Assembly (NCBI GenBank): GCA_951799445.1
Contig: OX637294.1
Span: 25,197,452 to 25,261,451 of the forward strand
DNA: 64,000 bases
Source: Pseudisothecium myosuroides
Lineage: Eukaryota; Streptophyta; Bryopsida; Hypnales; Lembophyllaceae
Direction: 5' to 3'
The position numbers and the translations under genes were made by a program. Positions within the stretch are counted from its first letter, which is position 1, and each line of letters starts with the position of its first letter. Shown piece by piece: positions 1 to 12,182 of the stretch. The notes beneath the pieces were generated by a model. The model ran no database searches. It was not told where the DNA came from and saw only the letters and a list, made by a program, of their open reading frames with translations.

Positions 1-387
1 ATTCAAAATCAAGTTTGAAGAGTAGAGAAACAAATAGTATAAGATATGCTATAAGACTATTTCATTTTGTAAAACAACTCAACATTTGTACAAAATCTAA
101 AAAATAATTTCTATGAGCTTCATTTGTCTGAACAAAGTGCATATTAAAGTAACTTGTTCAATCTAAAGTTGTTCAATCTAAAGTTGTATTAATATGCACT
201 TTGTTCAAACAAATGAATATTTGTTTGAACAAAGTGCATGTTAATAACAAAGTGCATATTAATAACTTCATTTGTCTGAACAAAGTGCATATTAAAGTAA
301 CTTGTTCAATCTAAAGTTGTATTAAAAGAATAGATGAACAATTGCATTTGTCTATATGTTTTCACTATTCAAATCTATCAATAAATG
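1..387. repeat. AT-rich repeat cluster with direct and inverted copies of a 55-bp unit
   Basis: A segment beginning CTTCATTTGTCTGAACAAAG occurs at about 118-172 and again at 267-321 as near-perfect direct copies. Between them the core AACAAAGTGCAT recurs several times, and once it forms a perfect hairpin (194-239). No coding potential is seen. The origin is unknown; it could be a rearranged MITE or a short satellite seed. Confidence 0.6.
194..239. repeat. Perfect 21-bp inverted repeat with 4-nt loop
   Basis: The arms 194-214 and 219-239 are exact reverse complements, separated by GAAT. The arm core is shared with the flanking direct repeats. Both DNA strands and any transcript could form a stable stem-loop. 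Confidence 0.85.
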
Positions 388-611
388 TTAATCTTGTAAT
401 GGGGCAACCGAAAAGTGTTTGATGGATGACAATGAATCCTTTTGCATAAGATAAAAGTACATATGTTCATCCTTGGAAGTTTGTGAAAAAGGGAGGTTTT
501 GCATAGTAGTTTGATTTCCAATGAGTGCTCTTGGTTTTTTCTAAGCAAATGATTCACATAATATCTAAAAGGATAATTCTACAACGATTGTTGTGTCCTT
601 ACATGATTTAA
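388..611 (+). mobile_element. TTAA-bounded MITE, family C (about 230 bp), copy 1
   Basis: The copy is bounded by TTAA at 388-391 and 608-611. It carries the ordered C-family blocks: GATGGATGACAATGAATCC, TTCATCCTTGGAA, GGGAGGTTTTGCATAGTAG, TTTCCAATGAGTGCTCTTGG and ATGATTCACATAAT. There is no coding capacity. Its right-hand TTAA is shared with the next copy, which is inverted. Confidence 0.7.
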
Positions 612-836
612 CCCTATAATACTAGGCTGGTCACCGTAGAAGTCATTTTTGAAGTATCATGTAGATCATTTGTTTAGAAAAATCCAAAGCATGTATTGGA
701 GGTCAAACTACCATGCAAAACCTCCCTTTTTTCATTATAAACTTTCAAAGTTGAATATATGCATTTCTGTCTTATACAGAAGGATGCTTTATCATCCATT
801 GGACAATTAGTGTTCATGGTGTCCTTTTGAGGTTAA
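608..836 (-). mobile_element. TTAA-bounded MITE, family C, copy 2 (inverted)
   Basis: The copy runs from TTAACCCTATAATACTAGGC to GAGGTTAA at 833-836 in reverse orientation to copy 1. It has the complementary blocks (GGTCACCGTAG, GGAGGTCAAACTACCATGC, GGATGCTTTATCATCCATTGG). Together with copy 1 it makes a tail-to-tail pair around one TTAA. Confidence 0.7.
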
Positions 837-1502
837 ACATTCTCATTGATGGTATAGGATTTTAAAAAAAGTTCAAGACATTAGAGCATGGCTACCCAGG
901 AGTGTTGAACGCGGCCTCAATGCTTTCTACAGGGCCCTTGAACAAAACAATGCCGCATTGCTACTTTTCCAATATAAACTTAAATTGTGAGCTCTTCAAA
1001 AAATGACTTGGCTACTCAACAATTGGGTGCATCTTCCTTGATGTAGAACCATGGATTGAGGAGAATCCCTTTGTTAGACTTGCTGTAACGATGGCAATGA
1101 GTACCAATAGAGTACTAGTAATTATAATGTGGCCAGAGATGAGGGATGTATATTGGCACGAGGTCAGGTAAAGGGAGCACAAGCCTAAAAAGCAGGCCTC
1201 CAAAGTGCAGGAAGGTGGGAGACATGCTCTTTACGATGGACTAGATCCCTTGAAGTACCCTCAGAAGTCATTTCTAATGTGTCTGGGTAGCCATGCTCTT
1301 AAAAAATGACTCATTATTTGAGCCTATATTTTTGGGTGCTTCAACAAGGATCTAGGAATCGTACTTAACTAGTTTGGAATAATACATTGTCGGTTCTTTG
1401 CAGTTAGATTGATGTGTTCCTTTGACATGTCAAAATTATGTCAACATCTACAAATATGTTCAAAAGCATTTGTTATTTGTCAAATTGGTGACAACAACAA
1501 GT
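837..1502. other. Intergenic stretch, nothing recognised
   Basis: This is ordinary AT-rich spacer with only short chance reading frames. No splice-consistent gene, tRNA or clear repeat boundary was seen. Confidence 0.4.
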
Positions 1503-1731
1503 TTAACCTATAAACGACGCTACGGCTATTTTTTGGCTGATGAATGATAAAGAATTTTTCTATGTGGGACAAAAATGCAACTACTCATCTTCTAAATTCT
1601 ATGTGAAAAGGGGAGGTCTTCTATAGTAGTTTGACTTCCAATGAGTACTTTCGGATCTTAAACCAATGATTCACATAATACCAAAATGGATGATTTCCAT
1701 GGTCACCAATCCATCCTTTAACCCTTCATTG
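1503..1731 (+). mobile_element. TTAA-bounded MITE, family C, copy 3
   Basis: The left end is TTTAACCTATAAACGACGC and the right end is GATTTCCATGGTCACC...CCTTTAA. The internal blocks GTGGGACAAAAATGCAAC, AAAAGGGGAGGTCTTCTA and TTTGACTTCCAATGAGT match the other C copies in order. The right TTAA (1728-1731) is at the same time the left TTAA of the 967-bp family B element. Confidence 0.75.
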
Positions 1732-2694
1732 CCTAAGGTCCAAACGTGCTTAAAAGCATCCTGCCTTTGCAAGTGTTAAAAGTCTAAATTTCAGTAAGGT
1801 ATGAAAATCTCAATCGTACAATCTTGTTGTGTGCATGTTGTAGATGGTGTGGAACAAATTTGGGGTCATTTGACCACATAGATTGAAAGATTATAATGTT
1901 TTAGTGTTGGAAAAAGGTGCTGAAATTTTCTTAAAAACACATTTGGAGGTGAAATTCGATTTCTAAACCTACTCAAATGAAAAAACATCAGACTGCCAAG
2001 TGATTCAAAAACAGAATGTAAACTTTTTGGTGAAAAAAAATATCATTCAAATGACTCACTGTGTTTGCAAAATGGATTTGAAATGTTAAAAAACAGTGAA
2101 AAAAGTAGCAAAAAATCACATCTATAGCTAAACCTCCTTCTACTAAAATGCTTCTCAGTCACATAACTTCTTGGATCAATATGAAATTTTAACCACAAAA
2201 ACTAGACTAGTATGTGCAACTTTTACAACAAAAATGATTGAAAACGGACCATGTATGAAGAAGATATGAGTTGCCGAAGTTCACTATAATACAAAAATGT
2301 CTGGATTTTGAACTTCGAATTGCTCTCGAACATTCAAAATAGCTTGGATTGACATGAAAATTTTACCTCAATAACTAGACCTTAAGGGGAACAAAATCCA
2401 ACAATTTTTTTTGAAAATGAACATTTGATGAAACAGATACAAGCCCCCAAAGTTGCAGCCATGACTATGCAGTGTGATGAACTCAAATTGAACCTGTGAA
2501 CTTCGAATGGCTTTCACAAACTCAATTCGTCTTGGATTGATCTGAAAATTTTACCACACAAACTAGACTAATATGCGCAATTTTTACAACAAGTTTTATT
2601 AAATTTGGACATCAAATGCAAAAGTTAGAGCACTTCAAATTAGACTGTTATAGTGTGAGGACACTTTTTGTCCCCTTCAGCGATGAAGGGTTAA
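1728..2694 (+). mobile_element. TTAA-bounded non-autonomous element, family B (about 970 bp), copy 1
   Basis: The left end TTAACCCTTCATTGCC and the inverted right end (TTAACCCTTCATCGCT when read from the other strand) form imperfect terminal inverted repeats inside TTAA. The interior matches 59787-60769 over its full length, with shared stretches such as TCTCAATCGTACAATCTTG, GGAGGTGAAATTCGATTTC and CCTCCTTCTACTAAAATG. No transposase reading frame is present. Confidence 0.8.
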
Positions 2695-2937
2695 GGGTTA
2701 AATGTTTTGCAGTGACAATTGTTTAAATGGTTCACAATAAAAATCTTTGGTTATTCCTGGTAAGGTTGTGAAAATAATTACTCCGTATCTCAAAACTGAG
2801 TCAGCCAAACAATAATTTCTACTTAGTGCAAAGTGTTATTTACTATCTACAAGTTAGGACCCACAATTTGGTTCAATTCTACAGGACAAACAAGAAATGC
2901 TTCAAAAATGAAGATTGTTATACTATGGGCAATTTCG

Positions 2938-3862
2938 TTAACCCCTAAAGGACCAAGCCAATTTCAGGCTCCAAAACCACTGAAAACTGCCATTTCTGCT
3001 GCGATCACTCCCTAAACCCCAAAAAACTTTTTTTTTACAATCTAACCGTAGGATCTTGAACTTCACTTGTCTCAGATTATGTGGTAAAAATTTCAAGACA
3101 TTTGACCGTTCCGATTGGAAGATATTAGGATTCAAAGTTGGAAAAAAAAGTTTTTTTGAACTGTTTCCTGCAATTTCAGATGACTTTGACGGCCATTTTT
3201 GGATTTTTTTGCACTACACAACAAAAAGTTGTAATTTTTTATGTTGAACATTTGAGTTGAGAGTCGGGGAAAAAAATTTCAGAATGTCAAACCTTGATTT
3301 TCACATATAAAAAATTGGTAAATAGAAGTAGGTCCAAAATTGAACGAAACACTAAATTGTTAATAGCTCTTAGGTGGAATTAAAACAACATAATCCCAAT
3401 GGTGGGACTGTTCTTGCAAACAAACTTGACCTTGTCAAAAAAAAAATTGAAAAAAATTGAAAATTGCATTCAAAAATGAATTCTATAAGTTAGATTGTTT
3501 GAAGATGCTTAAATTGCCCAAAAAACAAGACTGTCTATAACTTTCTCATTATTAGTCCAAATAGAATGAATCAAAGCTTCAAATGTAGACAAAAACATGA
3601 TCTTTGAGGGAATAAAATAAAAAAAATAAAAAACTTTTTTTTGTATTTTTTTTTTCTGCCCGCCGAATTGCTTTTTTGCTTTAGGATGGCATAACTTTTG
3701 CTCCCGGGCACCGATTGAAAAAAAAATTATATTTTTAGAGAGCTATTGTGATTTCCTATCTTCAAAAAAAGTTTCAAAAAATCAGATCAAAATTTGAGGT
3801 CACACGGGCCTGCCCGAAATCCCAAGTGTCCCCCGAGGGGACTTTGGTCCTTTAGGGGTTAA
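2938..3862 (+). mobile_element. TTAA-bounded non-autonomous element, family A (about 930 bp), copy 1
   Basis: The ends are TTAACCCCTAAAGGACCAA and its exact inverted copy finishing at 3862, giving a 19-bp perfect terminal inverted repeat that includes the TTAA. The interior is AT-rich and low in complexity, and resembles 11247-12182, 17055-17984 and 49170-50036, with shared blocks such as CTGCCCGCCGAA, TTGCTCCCGGGCACCGATTG and GAATGAATCAAAGCTT. It encodes no protein. Confidence 0.85.
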
Positions 3863-4784
3863 AATGGCGGTATTCCATGTGCCATTTTCAAAGCGGCCGC
3901 TCTGAACTGGAAAAGAGACATCTAAATGGGGTATAGATTTCAGACATCTTGATCTTATATAGATTTCAGAAATAAAAAACTGTTGTAGATTTCAGACTGC
4001 ACGGTTTGAATTTTGAAAGCAACATCTATGATACTTGTAGATTTCAGACATCTAAGAAAGTTATAGATTTCAGAAATCTAGGACAGTTGGACATTTCAGA
4101 GCGGCCACTCTGAACTGTGAAAACTGCCAAAGTTACGAAATTTTTGCCATTTTAACGAAATTGCCCATTACTGTAGTACCTATTGAAAATGAGACCGGGG
4201 TTCCAATCAATCAATACTGTAATAGCATATTGAAGTCTGTCCTAAAATAATCTAGACTAGACTAATTGTATAATTGTAATATGTGGCTTTCCAATAGTGT
4301 AATAGGAGCATCGTAAAAGTATCAAATGTGACTTTCCATTTTCTCAATCAATCATAATTACATTGAAGATCATACAGATAGACACTAAGATAAACAATGC
4401 ATCCCTATTTGGAGTAGACACTTGCAATGAACCAATGTTTATAAAGCTTTACCTTTCCAGCGAGAGCATGACAATCAAGCTTCGCACTTATTCCCATTCA
4501 CAAAGGTATAGAGTTTGTCCGTGTAACAGCATCAAGTAAAAAATTCAACACTCCACTATTTACCCGAAAAATGTTGCAACTCACAAAAGAACTGTTACAA
4601 CTCGGCCAGCGTTGCCGAACCGAGAGGATTGGAAGCTCACAGTACAAAATGAACTGGAGACTGTTGACTAATTGAAAGCTTTAATGCCAACTAGCTTCGT
4701 TAAATAAAAGGAACAAATATGGACATCTGAACACAAGAAATGACCGGTTGATTGGACATATCATCGCAGAACGCCCAGCTTAGC
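3863..4784. other. Spacer downstream of the NOT2 gene, including its probable 3' UTR
   Basis: The segment 3900-4110 contains several near-repeats of GTAGATTTCAGACATCTA. The part close to 4785 is likely NOT2 3' UTR on the minus strand. The polyadenylation site cannot be fixed by eye. Confidence 0.4.
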
Positions 4785-7700
4785 TTATTGTTGAGCAGGC
4801 AACTGCGGACACTTCTCCAACATGTCATAGTGCAAAACAAAGTTCTCCTGATGACAAACCACCAGATTCCGTTAGTTATTCCTCAGAAATACACATCACC
4901 ATTGTTCAAACGCTTGGCACAGAACGTATTCCAAACAGATAAATCACTAATACTACTCATAATTCTCATGGATCATTTCTTACTAGTTCAACCTAAACTT
5001 GCTACGGTCAATTATGAGCAAATTGGCATAAGAAAACATACCTTGCACCCTATCTCCAAAGTTGTGGGATCCAAAAAGAAAAGTGTTCCACGCTCGTATG
5101 CTGAATTCTTTACCAATGGCTCGCTGTTGGGAGCACGCTTCAGCCATCTCTTGAGTTCCTTGTGAAAGAACCAACCTCTATTTGACCTAGTAGGAACAAG
5201 TAAACCGTGATGAATCATCTACACAAGAAAAATCAGCGAAACAAATTTCGAAAAGAGAATTAACAATCAGAGTCATGAAAGACACAAGTAGCCAGTTTTC
5301 AGGTACAATAAATAACTTACAACTCATCAGCCGCATACAATTGAGCTTCATCTCTTGGCATGCTGCACTCAAAGTTGGACGAACACGGTGCCTTAGAGTC
5401 GACAAAGAACAGAATAAAAGGATTCGTGTAAAGGACGCAAAAAACACTCAGAAATTACAAACCCTTACCTGTAGAAGATATAAAACAAAGTATTATCTTG
5501 GAACTTGGCGTAGTGATTTGCCTGCAAGATGACAACAAACCAAGCTTAATGAAACATTAGAGGGATGCTGGCAATGTAGAGTAAGCGTACTGCTTCCCAG
5601 CAAATAGAACGGAAAAAAAACTGGTGCCAACCAAATGTCCAAATATACTCCAATGTCTTATTGACACAGTACCACAGACATACAGGTGTGATTCAACTTC
5701 AACACCAGTAAACTTCCTGGAAACGTGGGAGAGGAATACCTGCAATTGCGGAGCTTTCTGATCGTAACACGAAGGAACTACAAACTCCGGTTCACCTCGC
5801 ACAGGTTCGTCAGCCCATGGAGAAGCAAATGTTTTGTACAAGTTCTCCCTCGAGTTAAGATTCAGTCCCAGGGTCGTAAGATCCGTACCCAAAGCTAACG
5901 TGGTTAAATCTGGATCGGTCATCCTGATTACACTCAATAAACCTAGTAAACCAAAACGATCAGGTTGATGTGCTGAAACTCCTGGCTTTGAAGAGTCGCG
6001 AAGTGTTCCTGCCATTCCCACTAGTTGTTGTTGAGTAAATGCTCCCCCTGTTCTTGATGATGACTGGTGGTGATAGCTCAGACTGTGATCATACTGACCC
6101 AATGCTCCACCAACCCCAGAACGATGCACTTGCGTTGCACCAGACCCTGGAGGACCAACCGTCTGCAACCCCACAAGGAAAACATCCCATAGAATTAGGT
6201 ACAAAGCGCTTATAACGAAACATTCCAATTTCAGTACTTTATTAGGACTTACACATGTGAACATTTGCTTTCACTAATTGGACATATATTTTAACCAGCA
6301 GGAAATATAGAAAAACTCTAATTCGACTGAAAACCAGCTGGCATTAATATGTTTCAGAACTAAAGAGGGTGAAGCATGTTCAATCTTTGTAAATAGGACG
6401 CAGAAACATCTGCATCAATCGGTGTGGGCACTTCAACCGATATACCCCGACTCACATAACCCTAGAATCCCATCCTAGAATGATAAATCAGCAGCTTTCA
6501 ATATTACAACAATGTACAATGACCTCACCGGAGAATGGTAAGAAGCAGAGACACCACGAGCTGGAGAGAACGAGTCTCCAACACCAGCATGTAGATGTAA
6601 GTCAGAGGCATTCCCCGATGGCTGCTGCTGCTGCTGCTGCAACAAATGACGGTTCGATCCATAGGACCCTCCTTGCGAAAATCCAGAAGACCTCCCCATC
6701 TGCACTGAACAATGTCACTAACTAAACTTAACTGAAGCTCCAATCAAACCTTCACTCAATTCCTGAATTAACAGTCACTCACAGATAAACTGCTGCTCAA
6801 TTATGTAATTAAGCGGCGGATAATAGAATTACATTGGCGGCGGCAGCAGGCCCGTTCCACCTTGGAATCCAACTTTGCATTTCCATTCAATGCAGTTCCT
6901 TAAATTTAGAACTGACAAAACAAACTTACGATTAAAACCTAACACTTCTAACTTTACAACTAAAACTTTCGCAAATTTCTCTTCACGTTGGTCGGCAGCA
7001 CTAACTCGTCGTGACCGGTGGCACAGGTATATCTACATTCAATGATATGATCGCACATCAAGAGGTATCGTGCTGCAACTGCTTGTACTCTGTTATCCGC
7101 CATTAGACCTTTAAAATGCCACCTAGTCAACAAAATCTACATTGAACTTTATAATGCATAATTCCAGAAAAGTAGGCACTGCCAGAAAATATCCCGTTCA
7201 TTCTCTGGGAGAAGTTAAAAGGTGGAAATAAAGTTTCGAGTACGAGTCCAGAGATTTCCACAACCAGAAATTACAGCTTCATTCATCCATGCAAAATCAT
7301 TTCCATAACAATTACTGGCTTTTAGATAACATCTTGCAGTCAGACTGAGAGAAATTCTTGGTCAAGATTAATTTACCAAGAAGTGTTGCGCTTGCATTGC
7401 TGCCATTTCGTGTTGCTGATCCTTGTGGTGTTGCTGCAATTCAGATGCCAGATCATGGCTCCCACCTGATAATTGAACACGTCTTCGAGTTACGAGTAGC
7501 AATTTTTGTGCATTCAAGAAAAGTCAAAATGCTGTCTGCCAATGAAAGCACTCGATGCCTAAATTATCAAGCACCCTAACAAGCCTGAGCAGACAAGACA
7601 GATCATGCTAATTCATACCTTTGTAACCTGGCAAAGCAGGGAAATCTTCATTTGGTATACTGAACTCCTGGTTTTGCTGAACTATGGCGTTGATTCCAAC

Positions 7701-9885
7701 CCCTTGCTTTCTCAAGCTACCTGCCACGACAACACAATGCTGAGCGGTCGATCCAGGTGCCAAAATTAACTATGAGAAGCCTACTTGACCAATATACAAG
7801 CTGAATAAGATCAGCGTCCTAGAGAAGAAACCCTACATAGAATCAGAAAGGGAAATCATTGTATGCCTAATTCAGTCGTTCAAAATGAGAAACATAACAA
7901 AGCACGACTAGCCTAAACCCTAAATCCTAAGATTATCCATAATTTCTCCATAATTTCTTCCCATCTTTGTATTAACAGCAAATCGTCAAGAAAGTTACAA
8001 AAGGTAAAAGTTCAAGGAAAATGGAGATCTAAGAATAAAACACACCGACACGACATAGCTACTGTACCTTGCATATTCCCAGACGATGACTGCCGAGTTG
8101 TTAATTGAGGAAAATCGTTGATATCAAAAGCCACGCCATCATTGCCATTCCCAACACCACCAGGGCTCATGCCTCCAACATGGCCATTCGCAGAATGAAG
8201 TTGTCCCTGTATGCCTGAGCTTGGGGAAGTTGAAAAATTGTTCCCCAACAAGGAGGACACACCTTGAGGCGATGCTGGAAAAAAACGTGAAGGCATTAGG
8301 TTTCGCGGCGCGCCTAGAACTTTTCACATTAAACCCAAATAATTTCTGTAGACTGACCAGATTACCGAGTCCAATCATAAATTATAAGTAGTAGAGCACT
8401 GAAAATAAGCAAAGCATAGAGGAAACAAACAAACAGATCTAGGGAATAGAAAATCAAAAGGAGAATGCGCATCAAGCATCGGAGTAGATGAACGAGGAGC
8501 CATGGTACCTCGGCTAAGCATTGCCAGAAGATCCCCTGAGTTATAAGTAGACGAAGACATGTTTACACCTTGCTGCAGTAGAGAATTGGCAGACCGCCCA
8601 GGGCCTTGCACACCAATCCCACTGCTACCACTAAGTTGTCCCATATTCACACGCGAACTACTCAAATTTTGCATATTCACACCACCCACGGCATTCAACG
8701 CTCTTGTAAGACCACCCCCTCCACCGAGACTCACACCCCCGGCTCCGATACCCCCGACAGAGCTTGCTATGCGGGGCCCTACATTCCCCATCTGCGACGG
8801 TGATCCTCCCATGCCTGACAGAGAGCCACGGTTTGCAATAGAGCTAGACCCAGGAGACCCTACACCAGATCCTCCAACTCCGTTCACATTATTGTTGAAG
8901 GAATGATTGCCCCCTACACTAGTTCCCGTGCGATTCGTCATTGACGAATGTCCGTGAAGCCCTCCTTGCGACAACTGCTGGCAAGTCCAAAAACCGAAGC
9001 ACCAGGTGGAATCAATTTATTGTTCTTGTGACTCAACATCTCTATTACATACATGGGCAACCAAAATAGTAAGAAGGCTCATCTAAATAATGCATCGATC
9101 CGCATAATAGCAAATAAAATATTGCCACGCCAATAAAACGAGAAGACATGTACCAAGGCAACTGATCGAAACTTTAAGGGTGTAAAGTGCAGCCAATGAA
9201 GTAGAAGCAGTACCAAACAGAACATCCAATTGCGGACAAATCTTCCAAGATTGTCTCCTCACTCAAAACACAAAACTATTGAGTGCTTCCTGACCTTCGT
9301 AAAAGAACACAAAATACTAGATGCGCACTCTTAACACTTCATCAACTCTTTCCAAAAATAGACGGGCTCGATTTTGGGCATAACATAAAGCTTCACCTCA
9401 GTCACGGCAACAATCAGAAGAAATTCGGAGGGCATAAAAACGCAGTAATTATCACCTGAGAGAGACCAACGACCAGATTGTTGGTTGAGAACCGACCAGA
9501 AGCCGCGCTACCAGTAGACTGATGAGCGACACCGGAGGGTCCTCCAAACCCCGCGTTTCTAGAGGATAAAGCATTAGGCATTGCCTGCATATTGTAGCTC
9601 CCTTGATTATGCAATCCTTGAAGGTTTCCTGCATTAAAGAACGATTGTAGAGTCAGGCAAGTGTGCGATGCTTTAATTATGCTTGCTCAGCATCACAAAG
9701 ACGATTCATATGAAGGAAATAAATAAGCAAGCGAAGCGAAATTGTTGAGAGAATAGTGAAAATCACATACCTGCGTGGTGAAAACCGGGAGCTGCACCTG
9801 ATTGTGACGTAAAAGCAGAAGACCCGAAGGGTCTAGCTGTGCTTCCGGAGCCATCCAGCAATGAGGTAGCCGAGCTGTTCAGCAT
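4785..9885 (-). CDS. NOT2: CCR4-NOT complex subunit 2 (NOT2/VIP2), 12 coding exons, 682 aa
   Basis: NOT2 is a core subunit of the CCR4-NOT deadenylase complex; it binds the NOT1 scaffold and links mRNA decay to transcription. Coding exons (minus): 9771-9885, 9456-9628, 8509-8974, 8068-8274, 7619-7720, 7377-7465, 6529-6699, 5740-6162, 5469-5521, 5321-5362, 5042-5186, 4785-4847. Phases agree throughout. The N-terminal 500 residues are Gly/Ser/Asn/Gln-rich and match Arabidopsis VIP2 block by block (GFHHAGNLQGLHNQG, DINDFPQLTTR, FSIPNEDFPALPGYKG, FGLLGLL, TTLGLNLN, LYKTFASPW). The C-terminal NOT box starts near residue 583 (LFYIFYSMPRDEAQLYAADE, GWFFHKELKRW, ENFVLHYDMLEKCPQL). The start ATG lies 3 nt after a splice acceptor, so a 5' UTR intron is likely. 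A CAG/CTG run gives six glutamines in exon 7. The acceptor of the third coding exon could alternatively be at 8977, adding one Gln. Confidence 0.93.
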
Positions 9886-10945
9886 AGACTGCAGCCAAAT
9901 AAAGGTAGCAATCCAGGATGACTCATAGAGAACACAATAGGGCAAAAACCACAAAACAGACACGGCAGGCAAGACATACTAGAGAAACAACAACACTATC
10001 CTCTGTACCAGAACGACGTGGCAATGACGACAATAATCCCAGCGATAATAATCCCAAAGATGAAAAATCACGTATACCTCTTTGTTGACATTGGTTTCAT
10101 GACGAAGAGGATAGTACATGATGGACGAGCCGTACTCAAGCATCTAATTAGCATATCGTTAATGCAGAAATTTCCCTCCGTACATTTACTATCTCCTCAT
10201 CATATCTGCCACCAGCATTTTCAGTCTCAGTAGATATTCATAAACAACGAACTCCAACAAATTTCGTCATCCACACTCTCACTCAGACTAAAAACAGCCA
10301 TTGTAGAGCTCCTTGCAGAACTACTCAAACCCTAGCAATGAGCAATTCAGACTTCCATGATCCACACAGGATTGTGAAACAGAAGCTGGAGGTCAAAAAT
10401 TAGCACTATCGCATACAAACCGGGCGCACCATGAAACTCCAGCTAGGTGAGCTACTGCGATTGGAACATACACAATGCAGAGGCTGCTAGACACCGACAA
10501 TTGTCTTCAACGAAATCGTCGTTCCCAAAACGAAACGAGTACAAACGAATGAGTTATACAGTGTGAGTGTGGACGTAACCTACACACAAGGTCATCAACC
10601 GCAGACGACGCTCAGCAGGCACTAACGGTCGGTCAGACAGCAACACCCTAACTTAACTCCACTTTGAAACCCTAACGCTCCGTTTCACAACAAAAAACAG
10701 GAACCCTAGGATCTGGACTGAGTGAGCAGGGGAAACGAGGGGAGAGCAGAGGGCAAATGAAGGTGTTGGTGATGAGCGAAGACGATGACGACGACGACGA
10801 CTTTTGGGGATGATAATGACGGAAGTTGGATGAATGATGATGAGTGGTGAATGAAGAGGAGAATGACGACGGAGATGAAGACAAAGCGGACGGAGGTTCC
10901 TCTGTTGGACTCTGGCTGACCCCCTCACTTTTCTCATTTTTTTAA
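9886..10945 (-). other. Probable 5' leader, leader intron and promoter of NOT2
   Basis: On the minus strand, 10640-10937 is rich in C and T with CGT/CAT triplet runs, typical of a plant 5' untranslated leader, and it includes a telomere-box-like AAACCCTAA (plus strand 10667-10675). The acceptor CTGCAG just upstream of the start codon (9889-9894) implies a leader intron ending there. The donor and transcription start could not be identified. Reading frames in this leader have no family resemblance. Confidence 0.5.
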
Positions 10946-11246
10946 ATTTTTTTAAATTTTATGAAACCCGGAGTTTATTCCAAGATGAAACTTTTCTCAT
11001 TTCGTCACTCCCAGAAATCACTGGAATTTATTGGTTGTGGGCCAAAGGGGAGAAGAGAAGCTAACTTGATTGTTAGGATTTAAAAAAAAAAATTAATTAA
11101 ATTTTAAAAAAAAAAAAATGTATATAAATATATATATTTTTATGGGAAACCCACTGCATTAAGAAAAATCCACATACAAGCCACAAGGCTGGACAATGAA
11201 GAGATTGTTAGGAAGTTTTGAGTGGCCATTTGAGAATTGAGTCACT

Positions 11247-12182
11247 TTAACCCCTAAAGGACCGTTTGTCCCTTCAAGGGACAAATGCGTTTTCGGGCAG
11301 GTACCTACGGGCTGAAATTTTGTCATGATTTTTTGAAATTTTTTTTAGAGATAGAAAAAATGATAAGCTTTGTGGGAATATAATTTTTTCACAATTGGTG
11401 CCCGGGAACAATAGTTATAACCAAATAAGCTCAAAATAGGGGACGGTGGGCAACCTGGGCAACAAAAAAAAATGGACAAAAATTTGAATTTTTTTTTAAT
11501 ATTTTTTTTCTCATAGAATATATTTTTGTCTATCTGGAAAGCTTTGATTCATTTCATTTGGATATGTTATGAGAAAGTTATGGACATTCTTGTTTTTTGG
11601 GCAGTTAGAGCATCTTCTTGAAAAAAAAACCTTGTAGGATTCATTTTTGAATGCAATTTTTTCAATTTTTCAATTTTTTCAATTTTACATGGTCTGATTT
11701 ACTTGCTAGAACAATCTCATCATTGGAATTAGTGCATTTTAATTGCATCTAAAATATATGAATATTTTAGATTTTCCTTCTATCTTGTACCTACTTCTAT
11801 TTAACAATTTTTTTAAGAATGATAATTAAGTTTTTTTGAATATTTTTTTTTTGTAGACTCTCAACTCAATTTTCCACTATAAAGATTTAAAGCTCAAAAC
11901 TCTGTAGTGCAAAAATTTTAAGTTAAAAATGTTCAAAGTAAAATATTCTAGTCCCGCAATGTGCTGAAAAACTTGTTTTTTTCACTTTAAATGCAGATTT
12001 CTTGCAATCTCTGCAGTCAAAAATTCTGAAATTTTTTCCACACACTCTCATACTAGTTAGGTGTAAGATCCTATGGTTAGATGTGAAAAAAACAATATTC
12101 AATTTTTTTTACTTTTTGCTATAGATATGGCAATTTTGAGTGTTTTTTGGCAGGAAAAAGGCCTTGGTCCTTTAGGGGTTAA
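11247..12182 (+). mobile_element. TTAA-bounded non-autonomous element, family A, copy 2
   Basis: The left end is TTAACCCCTAAAGGACCG and the inverted right end is TTAACCCCTAAAGGACCAAGG. Just inside the left end is a perfect palindromic motif, TTTGTCCCTT-C-AAGGGACAAA. The interior is alignable by eye with 2938-3862 and 17055-17984, mostly in the opposite internal orientation. It encodes no protein. It inserted upstream of the NOT2 gene. Confidence 0.85.

Noticed and set aside
6441..6490. AACCCTAGAATCC near 6460 as another piggyBac-type end
   Set aside because: No TTAA precedes it and no inverted partner was found nearby; it lies in an intron of NOT2.
8559..8906. Proline-rich 115-codon plus-strand frame
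   Set aside because: It is the antisense shadow of the Gly/Ser-rich exon 3 of NOT2; the minus-strand reading matches the VIP2 family.
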